A stretch of 45,784 nucleotides of DNA, taken from the NCBI GenBank assembly GCA_964505305.1, contig CAZDHE010000007.1, forward strand, positions 1-45,784, written 5' to 3'. Positions 6,297-14,107 of this stretch are shown in pieces. Position numbers and translations under genes: made by a program. The DNA is from JAXHLG01 sp964505305 (GTDB lineage: Bacteria > Patescibacteriota > Minisyncoccia > Moranbacterales > DUUL01). Numbering within the stretch: position 1 is the first letter of the stretch; every line of letters starts with the position of its first letter. The notes beneath the pieces are model-generated. The model saw only the letters and a program-made list of their open reading frames with translations, had not been told where the DNA came from and did not search any database.

Positions 6297-7715
6297 ATGA
6301 AAAATCAAAATTTTAAAAAACAGGGTTTTTTATTGCTTTTACTCCTTGCTTTATTACCTTTTGGCTCTAGGTATATTTTTAATTTTGAGGAATTAAGGCA
6401 AGCAGAGTTTTTCAAAGAGAATCTTTCCATTTCAGTTTTTATTTTTGACGCTGTTTTTTTGATGCTGCTTTGGCAATGGTTAGCTGATATTTCTGAAAAG
6501 AAGCACTTCCCCGCCCCTTTAAAAATACTGGCGGCATTCAAGAAAAACTTGAAAAATATTGCCTTTGGAGGGTTGATTATTTCTTTGATTTTGATTTGCC
6601 TTCTTAATGCCCCGGAAAACAGTTTTACCTTTTACAATACTTTTCGACTTTTACAAGGAATCTTTCTTTTTTTGATTGTCGGAAAATTATTTTCCAAAAA
6701 TTTCCGTTTTTTTCTTCAGGCAAGCTACGTAATATTTCTCTCCGGAGTGCTGCAAGCTCTTATTGGAATCTTGCAATTCATCAAGCAAAAATCCGTAGGA
6801 TTAAAAATACTGGGAGAGAGCTTGATATCGCCTGACATATTGGGCGTAGCTAAAATTGAAATAGCCGGAGAGAAAATCATTCGGGCTTATGGCACCTTTC
6901 CTCATCCTAATTTATTTGCCGCTTTTTTGTTTTTTTCCTTGATTTGCGGACTGGGATTTTTCTTCTTTCATTCAAAGGAAATACCCTTCAAAAACCGCCT
7001 TGGAATCCTTCCCATCAAAACAAATAAAAACAAGCTTCTAAATATTCACTATTTATCAGGCCTGCTTTTGATTTTTTTGGGAATTTTAGTTTCTTATTCC
7101 CGCAGCGTTTGGCTGATTTCTCTTATTGCAATTTCTATAATTATTTGGAAATATCTTCCCCGCTCCAAAATCAATTATCTTAAAGAATGCTTGCAAATTA
7201 GCCTTTACAAAAAGGCGTTAGCGATTCTTTTCTCTCTTGGCCTATTATTGGCTATATCTTGGCTTGTAATTCCCAGGCTTTGCTTGGAAAATTGCCCGCA
7301 AGATAAATCTTTTTTACTGCGGCAAAAGTACAATGAAATCGCAGCTGAAAAGATAAAAAGCAGCCCTTTTTTTGGGACAGGAATAGGCGGTTTCGTCTTG
7401 GACACAAAGAAACAGAACGATACCGGACTTCAAGAATGGGAACTGCAGCCGGTTCATAACTTATATTTAATGATTATGGCCGAAATTGGAGTCGCGGGGT
7501 TTGCAATTTTAATAACTCTTGTTTTTTACAGACTAAAAAACCTCAAACCGCTAAAAGCAAAATGGAACAAAACAGCCGTTTTTGTTATTTCAGGTTTTTT
7601 ATTGCTGGGTTTTATTGATCATTATTTTTGGACTCTTCCCCAAGGAATTATCATCTTTTGGCTTGCTCTTGCCTTTTTGTCAGCTTATGGTTACAATGAA
7701 AAAGAGTCAAAATAA
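6297..7715 (+). CDS. O-antigen ligase/polymerase-like membrane protein
   Basis: 472-aa polytopic membrane protein with about ten hydrophobic segments. It resembles the O-antigen ligase (WaaL/Wzy) superfamily: FGTGIGGF followed by the periplasmic QPVHNLYLMIMAEIGVAGFAIL motif (a catalytic-type His in HNLY and a downstream Glu-x-Gly), the YSRSVWLISL arginine helix, and AYGTFPHPNLFAAFL. Such enzymes join or polymerise polyprenyl-linked glycans at the outer face of the membrane, so the natural partner is surface polysaccharide synthesis; rmlB and rmlC at 35-38 kb supply a nucleotide sugar. Not in an obvious operon with valS, which starts 25 nt later on the same strand. Exact substrate cannot be told. 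Confidence 0.8.
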   Translation: MKNQNFKKQGFLLLLLLALLPFGSRYIFNFEELRQAEFFKENLSISVFIFDAVFLMLLWQWLADISEKKHFPAPLKILAAFKKNLKNIAFGGLIISLILICLLNAPENSFTFYNTFRLLQGIFLFLIVGKLFSKNFRFFLQASYVIFLSGVLQALIGILQFIKQKSVGLKILGESLISPDILGVAKIEIAGEKIIRAYGTFPHPNLFAAFLFFSLICGLGFFFFHSKEIPFKNRLGILPIKTNKNKLLNIHYLSGLLLIFLGILVSYSRSVWLISLIAISIIIWKYLPRSKINYLKECLQISLYKKALAILFSLGLLLAISWLVIPRLCLENCPQDKSFLLRQKYNEIAAEKIKSSPFFGTGIGGFVLDTKKQNDTGLQEWELQPVHNLYLMIMAEIGVAGFAILITLVFYRLKNLKPLKAKWNKTAVFVISGFLLLGFIDHYFWTLPQGIIIFWLALAFLSAYGYNEKESK

Positions 7716-7740
7716 GTCGCTAAAAAATTTATTTATCTTT

Positions 7741-10700
7741 ATGTCCAAAGAGCAAAAACTTTCTAAAGCTTACGATCCTCAAAAGCACGAGAAAGAAATT
7801 TATCAAAAATGGGAAAAATCGGGCAAATTCAACCCCGATAATCTGGATTTGCCAAATGATGCTCCGGCTTACACTATCATCCTTCCCCCGCCCAATATCA
7901 CAGACCGCTTGCATTTGGGACACTCTTCTATGCTGGCAATTGAGGATTTAATGATAAGATTTCATCGAATGAAGGGCTACAGAGCTCTATGGCTGCCCGG
8001 AACAGATCACGCTGCCATCGCCACCCAAAATGTAGTAGAAAAAAAGCTTTTAAAAGAAAAGGGTCTGACCCGGCATAATTTGGGCAGAGAGAAATTCCTA
8101 AAAGAAGTCTGGAGTTTCCTCAATGAAACTCAAGCCACTATTTTAAAGCAAACCAAAAGAATGGGAGCCAGCTTAGACTGGTCCAGGAATGCCTTTACCT
8201 TGGACGAACAAAGAGAGAAGGCTGTCCGCAAGATGTTTGTGGATATGTATAATGCCGGAGCTATTTACAGGGGCGAGAGAATTGTCAATTGGTGCCCGCG
8301 CTGCCATTCCACTCTGGCGGATGACGAAATTGAGTATAAGACCCAAGAAGCTAAATTATATACTTTTAAATACGACAAAGACTTCCCTATCGCTATTTCC
8401 ACCACCCGTCCGGAAACCAAGCTGGGAGACACCGCGGTGGCTGTTCATCCGGAAGATAAACGCTATCAAAAATATATCGGAAAAAATTATCAAGCCGATT
8501 TCTTCGGAGTTAAACTTAACATTAAAATTATCGCCGACAAGTCCATTGATATGGAGTTTGGAACCGGCGCTTTGGGCGTTACTCCGGCTCATTCCATGGT
8601 TGATTGGCAAATGGCGCAAAATAATGATTTGCCTATAATTAAAATCATCAACGAGAATGGAAAAATTTATCCTTCCATAGCAAACTTTGGCGGTAAAACA
8701 GCCATAGAGGCCAGGAAAGATATTGTCAAATATCTTAAAAAACAAAATTTATTGGAAAAAGAGGAAGAAATAGAAAATAATTTATCCGTCTGCTATCGAT
8801 GCGACACTCCTATTGAGCCAATGCCATCAAAACAATGGTTTGTTTCAGTGGATAAAAAACTGGATTTTTTGGGAAATAAGTCCCTAAAGGAAAAGGGTTT
8901 GGAGGTTGCTAAAAACAAAGAAATCGAATTTATTCCGGAAAGATTTTATAGAAAATATTCCCACTGGATGGAAAACCTTCATGACTGGTGTATTTCCAGA
9001 CAAATTTGGTTTGGACACAGGATTCCTGTTTGGTACAGAGAAAAACCTCAAAAGTCAAAAGTCAAAAGTCAAAACCTGGAAATAAATTTCCGAGATAAAA
9101 AGATTTTTGATTTAATTAAAGATGGAAAAAAGAAAGTTGAAACAAGAGCCCTTAATCCAGAAGAGGAAAATCGGTATTTTGGAAACATAAAGACAGGCGA
9201 TAACATAATTTTAAATTATAAAGTTGATGATTATATTGTCGAATCTTTAAGGGTCAAAGTAAGAGATGTTCAATTTTTTCAAAATAGAGAGGATTTGTTG
9301 AAAAAATATTCTATCAAAAAAATTCTGCCAGGCATGGAAGAGGATGAAATGCAAAGACTTCATCAACAAATACCCGGGTATGAGGAAAAAATTAGAAAAA
9401 ACGGATTAATAGCCATAAAAATCGATGAGATTGAAGAAAATAAAGAAAATATTGACATACTTATATCTACTCAAGCGCCGGAAGGAGATGGCTGGACTCA
9501 GGATCCGGATACGTTGGATACTTGGTTTTCTTCGGGAATGTGGACTTTTTCTACTTTGGGTTGGCCCGATAATTATCAAAACAACAAAAAAACCGGGGAT
9601 CTGGCCAAATTTCATCCAACGCAAATGCTGGAAACCGGTTATGAAATCCTCACTCTTTGGGTTTCTCGAATGATTATGATGTCTTTATTTGCCTTACAAG
9701 AAATTCCTTTTAAAAAAGTTTATTTGCACGGGATGGTGCTTGACAAGCACGGCAAAAAAATGAGCAAATCCAAAGGAAACGGCATTGATCCGGTGGAGAT
9801 GATAGACAAATACGGAGCTGATGCGGTTCGCCTTTCTCTTTTGATTGGCGGCACTCCCGGCAATGATATGCGGATGTCGGAAGAAAAAATTGAAGGATTT
9901 CGCAATTTTGTTAACAAGCTTTGGAATATTTCCCGCTTTGCAATGCAAAACAAACTGGAAACTTCTGAAAAAATAGACCCGGAAAACTGCTCCCTTGCGG
10001 ACAAATGGATTTTAAGCAAGTTGTATTCTTTAATCGAAGACACTAACAAAGATTTAGAGAATTACAACTTTTCTCAAGCCGGCGAAAATCTTAGGAACTT
10101 TACTTGGAGTGATTTAGCGGATTGGTATTTGGAAACAAGTAAAATTGAAAAAAACGAGGCAAAAAGTAAAATTGTATATATAGTTTTAAGAGATTTGCTC
10201 AAGCTTTGGCATCCTTTCATTCCTTTCGTAACAGAGGCAATCTGGCAAGAATTATCCTTGGAGAAAAAAGATTTGATGATTCAGGACTGGCCCGATGGCA
10301 AAGAGTTTAAGCATTTTAAAAAAGAAGGCGAGGCTTTTGAAGTGATTCAATCGGTTGTTTCCGCCATCAGAAGAGGCCGCTCCCAGTATAATCTCCCTCC
10401 CTCTCAAAAAATAAACGCCCTTGTTTACGCTCCTGAGCACAAAAATTTACTGGAAGAAAATCGGCATATTATCAAAGACCTGCAAACCGGAGTAGAGGAC
10501 TTAACCATAAAAGCCAAAGGGGAGAAATTATCTAAGTCTTTCTATGAAAATCTTGGCAACATAGAAATATACATCCCCTTGGAGGGAATTTTGGATATTT
10601 CCAAAGAAAAAGAGAGGTTAACCGAAGAATTGGAAAGAAGCCGACGCTTTGCCCAAAGCATAAAGAAAAAATTATCCAATGAAAAGTTTACCCAAAATGC

Positions 10701-10794
10701 TCCCACAGAGGTAGTGGAAAAAGAAAAAGAAAAATATCAACAACAAGAAATAAGAATAAAGGAAATTGAAAAACAAATTAAAAACCTTGATTAA
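7741..10794 (+). CDS. valS: Valyl-tRNA synthetase with inserted ASCH-like domain
   Basis: Class I synthetase charging tRNA-Val. Start ATG 7741 (MSKEQKLSKAYDPQKHEKEIYQKWE); the frame extends to 7582 but overlaps the previous gene. HIGH motif as HLGH in PPPNITDRLHLGH, editing domain with TTRPETKLGDTAVAV, KMSKS as KMSKSKGN, anticodon-binding domain, and a C-terminal coiled coil (KEKERLTEELERSRRFAQSIKKKL). 1017 aa, longer than the usual 870-950. The excess is about 140 residues between GHRIPVWYREK and DGWTQDPDTLDTWFSS (DNA about 9047-9470), with KKIFDLIKDGKKKVETRALNP, FGNIKTGDNIILNY, LPGMEEDE and NGLIAIKIDEI typical of an ASCH domain. The insert begins in tandem AAAAGTC repeats, giving KSKVKSQ. 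Confidence 0.97.
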   Translation: MSKEQKLSKAYDPQKHEKEIYQKWEKSGKFNPDNLDLPNDAPAYTIILPPPNITDRLHLGHSSMLAIEDLMIRFHRMKGYRALWLPGTDHAAIATQNVVEKKLLKEKGLTRHNLGREKFLKEVWSFLNETQATILKQTKRMGASLDWSRNAFTLDEQREKAVRKMFVDMYNAGAIYRGERIVNWCPRCHSTLADDEIEYKTQEAKLYTFKYDKDFPIAISTTRPETKLGDTAVAVHPEDKRYQKYIGKNYQADFFGVKLNIKIIADKSIDMEFGTGALGVTPAHSMVDWQMAQNNDLPIIKIINENGKIYPSIANFGGKTAIEARKDIVKYLKKQNLLEKEEEIENNLSVCYRCDTPIEPMPSKQWFVSVDKKLDFLGNKSLKEKGLEVAKNKEIEFIPERFYRKYSHWMENLHDWCISRQIWFGHRIPVWYREKPQKSKVKSQNLEINFRDKKIFDLIKDGKKKVETRALNPEEENRYFGNIKTGDNIILNYKVDDYIVESLRVKVRDVQFFQNREDLLKKYSIKKILPGMEEDEMQRLHQQIPGYEEKIRKNGLIAIKIDEIEENKENIDILISTQAPEGDGWTQDPDTLDTWFSSGMWTFSTLGWPDNYQNNKKTGDLAKFHPTQMLETGYEILTLWVSRMIMMSLFALQEIPFKKVYLHGMVLDKHGKKMSKSKGNGIDPVEMIDKYGADAVRLSLLIGGTPGNDMRMSEEKIEGFRNFVNKLWNISRFAMQNKLETSEKIDPENCSLADKWILSKLYSLIEDTNKDLENYNFSQAGENLRNFTWSDLADWYLETSKIEKNEAKSKIVYIVLRDLLKLWHPFIPFVTEAIWQELSLEKKDLMIQDWPDGKEFKHFKKEGEAFEVIQSVVSAIRRGRSQYNLPPSQKINALVYAPEHKNLLEENRHIIKDLQTGVEDLTIKAKGEKLSKSFYENLGNIEIYIPLEGILDISKEKERLTEELERSRRFAQSIKKKLSNEKFTQNAPTEVVEKEKEKYQQQEIRIKEIEKQIKNLD

Positions 10795-11281
10795 AAATTA
10801 CTTAAGCGCAATTTTTACTTTTTTTCTGGCGGGACTCTTGGCCGCTTTTTCAGCTTTGGTTTTTTCCATTTTGGTTTTTGACTTTTTGAATATATTAAAA
10901 GAACCAAAAACGATAATTTTAGGGGGAGTTTTTATAGAAGAGGTTTTTAGGTTTTTATTTCTTTATCTCTCCATCTCCTTAACTATCAGCAACTTAAAAA
11001 AATTTCTCTGGACGCTTTTTTTAATGAACGGGTTGGGTTTTATTTTTCTGGAAATTTTTTTAATCTTGCAAAGCTACTCAAATTTAAGCTTGGAAGATGT
11101 AATAATAAATTATTTGCCGGCCGCCTTTGTTCATCTGTTTAATTCCCTTTTGCTGGGGTATGCCATTTTATTCTCCAAAAACATTCACTTTAAAAAAATT
11201 GTTTTCTTGATTTTTTTAATAATTAGTGTAATAATTCATTTAGTCTTTAATGTGTTTGCAAACTCATTAAAATTATGTTAA
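10766..11281 (+). CDS. PrsW-like intramembrane protease candidate
   Basis: 171-aa protein of five or six hydrophobic helices. In order it shows IEEVFRFLFLY (EExxK/R-type), GLGFIFLEIF (GFxxxE-type), FVHLFNSLLLGYAI (conserved His then Gly) and IHLVFNVFA (His near a helix end), the pattern of the PrsW glutamic intramembrane protease group; CPBP-family proteases are the alternative. PrsW in Bacillus cleaves an anti-sigma factor, but no anti-sigma gene is seen here. The start is TTG 10766, overlapping the 3' end of valS by 29 nt; a later TTG at 10787 is also possible. Translation is probably coupled to valS. Confidence 0.5.
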   Translation: MKNKLKTLIKNYLSAIFTFFLAGLLAAFSALVFSILVFDFLNILKEPKTIILGGVFIEEVFRFLFLYLSISLTISNLKKFLWTLFLMNGLGFIFLEIFLILQSYSNLSLEDVIINYLPAAFVHLFNSLLLGYAILFSKNIHFKKIVFLIFLIISVIIHLVFNVFANSLKLC

Positions 11282-11321
11282 GTTTTAGTTAGGCATTTTT
11301 TAAAAATTAAAATAAACAACT

Positions 11322-11957
11322 ATGCCAAAACAAAAGAAGTCTTTTTTCGAAAAACTCACCGGGATCCAAAGAGCCGACGAAGATGACGGCGAAATAAACG
11401 TAACCAACAAGCCGGGATCTCCCGCAGATGAAGATTTTGAAGAAGAGGATTCCTTGTATGAATTCCCCGAAGAATCCGAGGAAGGTCAAGAAGAATACGA
11501 GGATTTTGAAGATAATTCTTTTTCTGAAGAAGACCAGGTTGAAGAAGACCAGGTTGAACCAGAGCCTGAAGAAGAGAATTATCAACCAAAAAAAGCCTCC
11601 GCGGAAGAGGAACAAACTGTTGACTCGGAGGGGCAGTTGACTATTGACGTTTACCAAAACGATAAAGAAATAGTAATCAAATCAACCATTGCCGGAGTTA
11701 AACCGGAAGATTTGGATGTAAATATCAATGACGAAATGGTTACTATAAAAGGAAAGAGAGATCAGGGAGAAGAGGTTGATCCGGAAAATTACTATTATCA
11801 AGAATGTTATTGGGGACCTTTTTCCAGAACTATTATTTTACCGGTTGAAATTGTTACCGATAAAGCTGAAGCCTTAATGAAAAATGGAATTCTAACCATT
11901 AAACTACCTAAAGCGGAAGTTACCAAAACCAGAAAGTTGCAGGTTAGAGGCTTCTAA
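11322..11957 (+). CDS. Hsp20/alpha-crystallin family protein with acidic N-terminal extension
   Basis: Small heat-shock chaperone fold in the C-terminal half (about residues 105-211): LTIDVYQNDKEIVIKSTIAGVKPEDLDVNINDEMVTIKGKR, then CYWGPFSRTIILPVEIVTDKAEALMKNGILTIKLPKAE, with the A-x-x-x-NGILTI-x-LPK signature. The first hundred residues are a low-complexity acidic tail (EEEDSLYEFPEESEEGQEEYEDFED, direct repeat EEDQVEEDQVEP) following a basic start MPKQKKSFFEKLTG. The usual Hsp20 N-terminal arm is replaced. It stands alone between the PrsW-like gene and a terminator; a second, ordinary Hsp20 lies next to dnaK at 44.6 kb. Confidence 0.9.
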   Translation: MPKQKKSFFEKLTGIQRADEDDGEINVTNKPGSPADEDFEEEDSLYEFPEESEEGQEEYEDFEDNSFSEEDQVEEDQVEPEPEEENYQPKKASAEEEQTVDSEGQLTIDVYQNDKEIVIKSTIAGVKPEDLDVNINDEMVTIKGKRDQGEEVDPENYYYQECYWGPFSRTIILPVEIVTDKAEALMKNGILTIKLPKAEVTKTRKLQVRGF

Positions 11958-12024
11958 ATACTCCAAAAGCAAAGATTTAAAACAATAATATTAAATTTTT
12001 AATTTTTGTTTTACCTTTTTTTAT

Positions 12025-12056
12025 ACCAAAGCCGGTTTAGTTCCGGTTTTGGTTTT
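12025..12056 (+). terminator. Terminator after the acidic Hsp20 gene
   Basis: Stem ACCAAA-G-CCGG 12025-12035 with CCGG-T-TTTGGT 12043-12053, loop TTTAGTT, followed by TTTAT. One bulge position, but the T tail and the position 68 nt after the stop support termination. Confidence 0.65.
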
Positions 12057-12152
12057 ATGCACACAAACTAAGCCGCCAATTTATTTGGAGATAAAAAGAT
12101 TTCGATTCTATTTATGTTATTTTCAATCTGAATAACTGTCAAAGTAATTTTT

Positions 12153-13511
12153 ATGATGAGTAATTTTTCTTCCCAAAAAATTTTACTTCCCTTGTTTTTA
12201 ATCCTTTTTTTATGGCCGTCTTTTTGCGGTGCCGAAAAAGATGATAATAACTCCTTAAAGTTTATAGGAAACAAAGAGCTTCAGGCGCTAATAGAAAAAC
12301 CTTTTTATTTATATAATGAAGATAAAGATTCCGCCAATCTTTTTTATTTGCAAGATTTTTTGGATTGGAAATATTTTCTCAGAAAAGACTTCGAATATAA
12401 TTCCGAAATTGAAAACCCCTTCTATTGCAGCGAAGAAATCGGATCTGAAATTTACTGCCAAATGACAGAAACTTTCCAGCAAAAAACTCACTACAAAAAA
12501 ACAATTAATGCCTTTTTAAAAGAAGCTGAAACAAAAGACTACCTTGCTTCCCTTGCGGATAAAATAAATCGGGAATCGCAAGATGCAAGATTTGAATTTA
12601 ATAAGGAAGAAAAAGAGTTAGAGACTATAAGAAAAAGCCGGAAAGGTGTAACACTTGAGGTGGATAAAAGTTATCAAAAAATAAAAGATAGCATACAACA
12701 ATCCCCGGAAGTTTCTTATATCCCTTTATCCACACAAACAGAAAAACCCGGCATATCCAGCAATGAACCCGAAAAGTATGAAATCAAAAAGCTTATCGGC
12801 ACGGGAGAGTCTGATTTTACCGGCTCCACCGATACTCGCATTCATAACATAAAAACCGCGGCGGCAAGATTTCATGGATTAATTTTGCAGCCGGGAGAGG
12901 AGTTGTCTTTTGTGGAAACTTTAGGTTCAGTTGAAGAGTCTACCGGCTATGAAGAAGAGCTGGTCATTAAAAAAAATAAAACGGTCCCCGAATTTGGCGG
13001 AGGTATTTGCCAGGTTTCCACCACTATGTTTCGAGCGGCTATAAACACTGGTTTAAAAATAACGGAGCGGCACAATCACTCTTACCCGGTTCATTATTAC
13101 GATCCTCCCGGCACAGACGCCACCGTCTACATTCCTCAACCGGATTTAAAAATAAAAAACACTACCGACAACCATGTCTTAATCCAGACCCAAACAATAG
13201 AAAAAGATAAAAACTTTTTTATAAAATTTTATTCCAAGGAAAATCCCTACCAAGTTGAAATCTTGGGACCCGAAGTCACGGAAAAAACTCCTGAGGGGAA
13301 AATAAGAACCAAATTAGAACAGATTATCAAAAGCAAAGAAGGTGAAAAAATAAGGAGCGATATCTTTAAAAGCTTTTACGATGATCCGGACAACTACCCC
13401 AGCCCGGATGATATTCACACCGAAAAACCCGATGATTGGCCCAAAAAACAATGGAAAGAATATTATGAAAAATTCGGCCCGATGATAGAAGAGTTGAAAA
13501 AACAAGAATAA
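12153..13511 (+). CDS. VanW family protein, secreted
   Basis: 452 aa with a signal peptide or anchor (SSQKILLPLFLILFLWPSFCGA). The VanW domain lies at about residues 220-360: GESDFTGSTDTRIHNIKTAAARFHG, LQPGEELSFVETLG, the hallmark PEFGGGICQVSTTMFRAAINTGL, RHNHSYPVHYYDPPGTDATVY and NHVLIQT. VanW proteins are found with vancomycin-resistance and cell-envelope genes but have no agreed activity. The N-terminal 200 residues are unknown and charged; the C-terminal 90 are acidic (DDPDNYPSPDDIHTEKPDDWPKKQW). No resistance genes are nearby, so a general envelope role is more likely. Confidence 0.88.
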   Translation: MMSNFSSQKILLPLFLILFLWPSFCGAEKDDNNSLKFIGNKELQALIEKPFYLYNEDKDSANLFYLQDFLDWKYFLRKDFEYNSEIENPFYCSEEIGSEIYCQMTETFQQKTHYKKTINAFLKEAETKDYLASLADKINRESQDARFEFNKEEKELETIRKSRKGVTLEVDKSYQKIKDSIQQSPEVSYIPLSTQTEKPGISSNEPEKYEIKKLIGTGESDFTGSTDTRIHNIKTAAARFHGLILQPGEELSFVETLGSVEESTGYEEELVIKKNKTVPEFGGGICQVSTTMFRAAINTGLKITERHNHSYPVHYYDPPGTDATVYIPQPDLKIKNTTDNHVLIQTQTIEKDKNFFIKFYSKENPYQVEILGPEVTEKTPEGKIRTKLEQIIKSKEGEKIRSDIFKSFYDDPDNYPSPDDIHTEKPDDWPKKQWKEYYEKFGPMIEELKKQE

Positions 13512-13582
13512 AAAAATGAATTTAATTGTCAACATTTTTGCTTAAATCACTTATAAAATGGCGCTTCAAAACGATTAAAACC

Positions 13583-13611
13583 TTGACTAAATTTGACAAA
13601 AATGCTAAAAT
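13583..13611 (+). promoter_or_regulatory. Sigma-70-type promoter of the 127-aa orphan gene
   Basis: TTGACT 13583-13588 and TAAAAT 13606-13611, spacing 17 nt, identical in hexamers and spacing to the promoter at 864-892. Transcription start would fall near 13618, 38 nt before the ATG. Confidence 0.7.
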
Positions 13612-13655
13612 ATTGCTTAATTAAGGATTTTTTGCAATTAAAAGGAGGTGTTTAC

Positions 13656-14039
13656 ATGGTTGTTTGTTCAGAAGCAAGAAGGTTCTTTCACAAACTTTTA
13701 GACGAATATCAACTTAGAGGAAAAGTTGATATTATTTCTTGCCATGGAGTCAGGAAAGATGAAAATAGAAAAATTTTAATTTGGACTTTATTTGAAGTGG
13801 CCGAAAGTATTGAAAGTCATTTGGAGCCACTTGTTTATCCAATTTTTTCAAAAGAATTTTATGGAAAAATTAGATTTGAACTTCAAAAAATCCAAAAGAA
13901 TCACTCCGAAAAAAGAGATATGAGGAAAAAAATTAATACTACTTTTAAGTTAAAGGTAGCTCCTCATAAGCTTTATCCTCCAGAAATTATTAAAATCTAT
14001 AAGCAACACGGCTATATTTGCCGATTGTTGTCAAATTAA
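13656..14039 (+). CDS. Hypothetical 127-aa protein
   Basis: Not recognised. The ATG at 13656 follows an ideal AAAGGAGGTG site by six nt; the frame is open further upstream to 13593 but that part overlaps the promoter. The protein (MVVCSEARRFFHKLLDEYQLRGKVDIISCHGV, LIWTLFEVAESIESHLEPLVYP, then a basic region KNHSEKRDMRKKINTTFKLK) is soluble-looking and basic, without membrane segments. It is a single-gene transcription unit: strong promoter, strong ribosome site and a perfect terminator six nt after the stop, so it is probably well expressed. Confidence 0.75.
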   Translation: MVVCSEARRFFHKLLDEYQLRGKVDIISCHGVRKDENRKILIWTLFEVAESIESHLEPLVYPIFSKEFYGKIRFELQKIQKNHSEKRDMRKKINTTFKLKVAPHKLYPPEIIKIYKQHGYICRLLSN

Positions 14040-14044
14040 ACATT

Positions 14045-14073
14045 AGAGCCTCGCAACCGCGAGGCTCTTTTTT
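14045..14073 (+). terminator. Terminator after the 127-aa orphan gene
   Basis: Perfect 10-bp stem AGAGCCTCGC 14045-14054 / GCGAGGCTCT 14059-14068, loop AACC, then TTTTT. The convergent uvrA ends at 14108, so it may also help to terminate on the other strand. Confidence 0.92.
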
Positions 14074-14107
14074 ATAATTAGACAAGGTTCCGGCTTTAAT
14101 TTTTTAG

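Noticed and set aside
12153..13511. Vancomycin-resistance gene cluster
   Set aside because: Only a VanW-family protein is present; no vanA/H/X ligase, dehydrogenase or dipeptidase gene is nearby.
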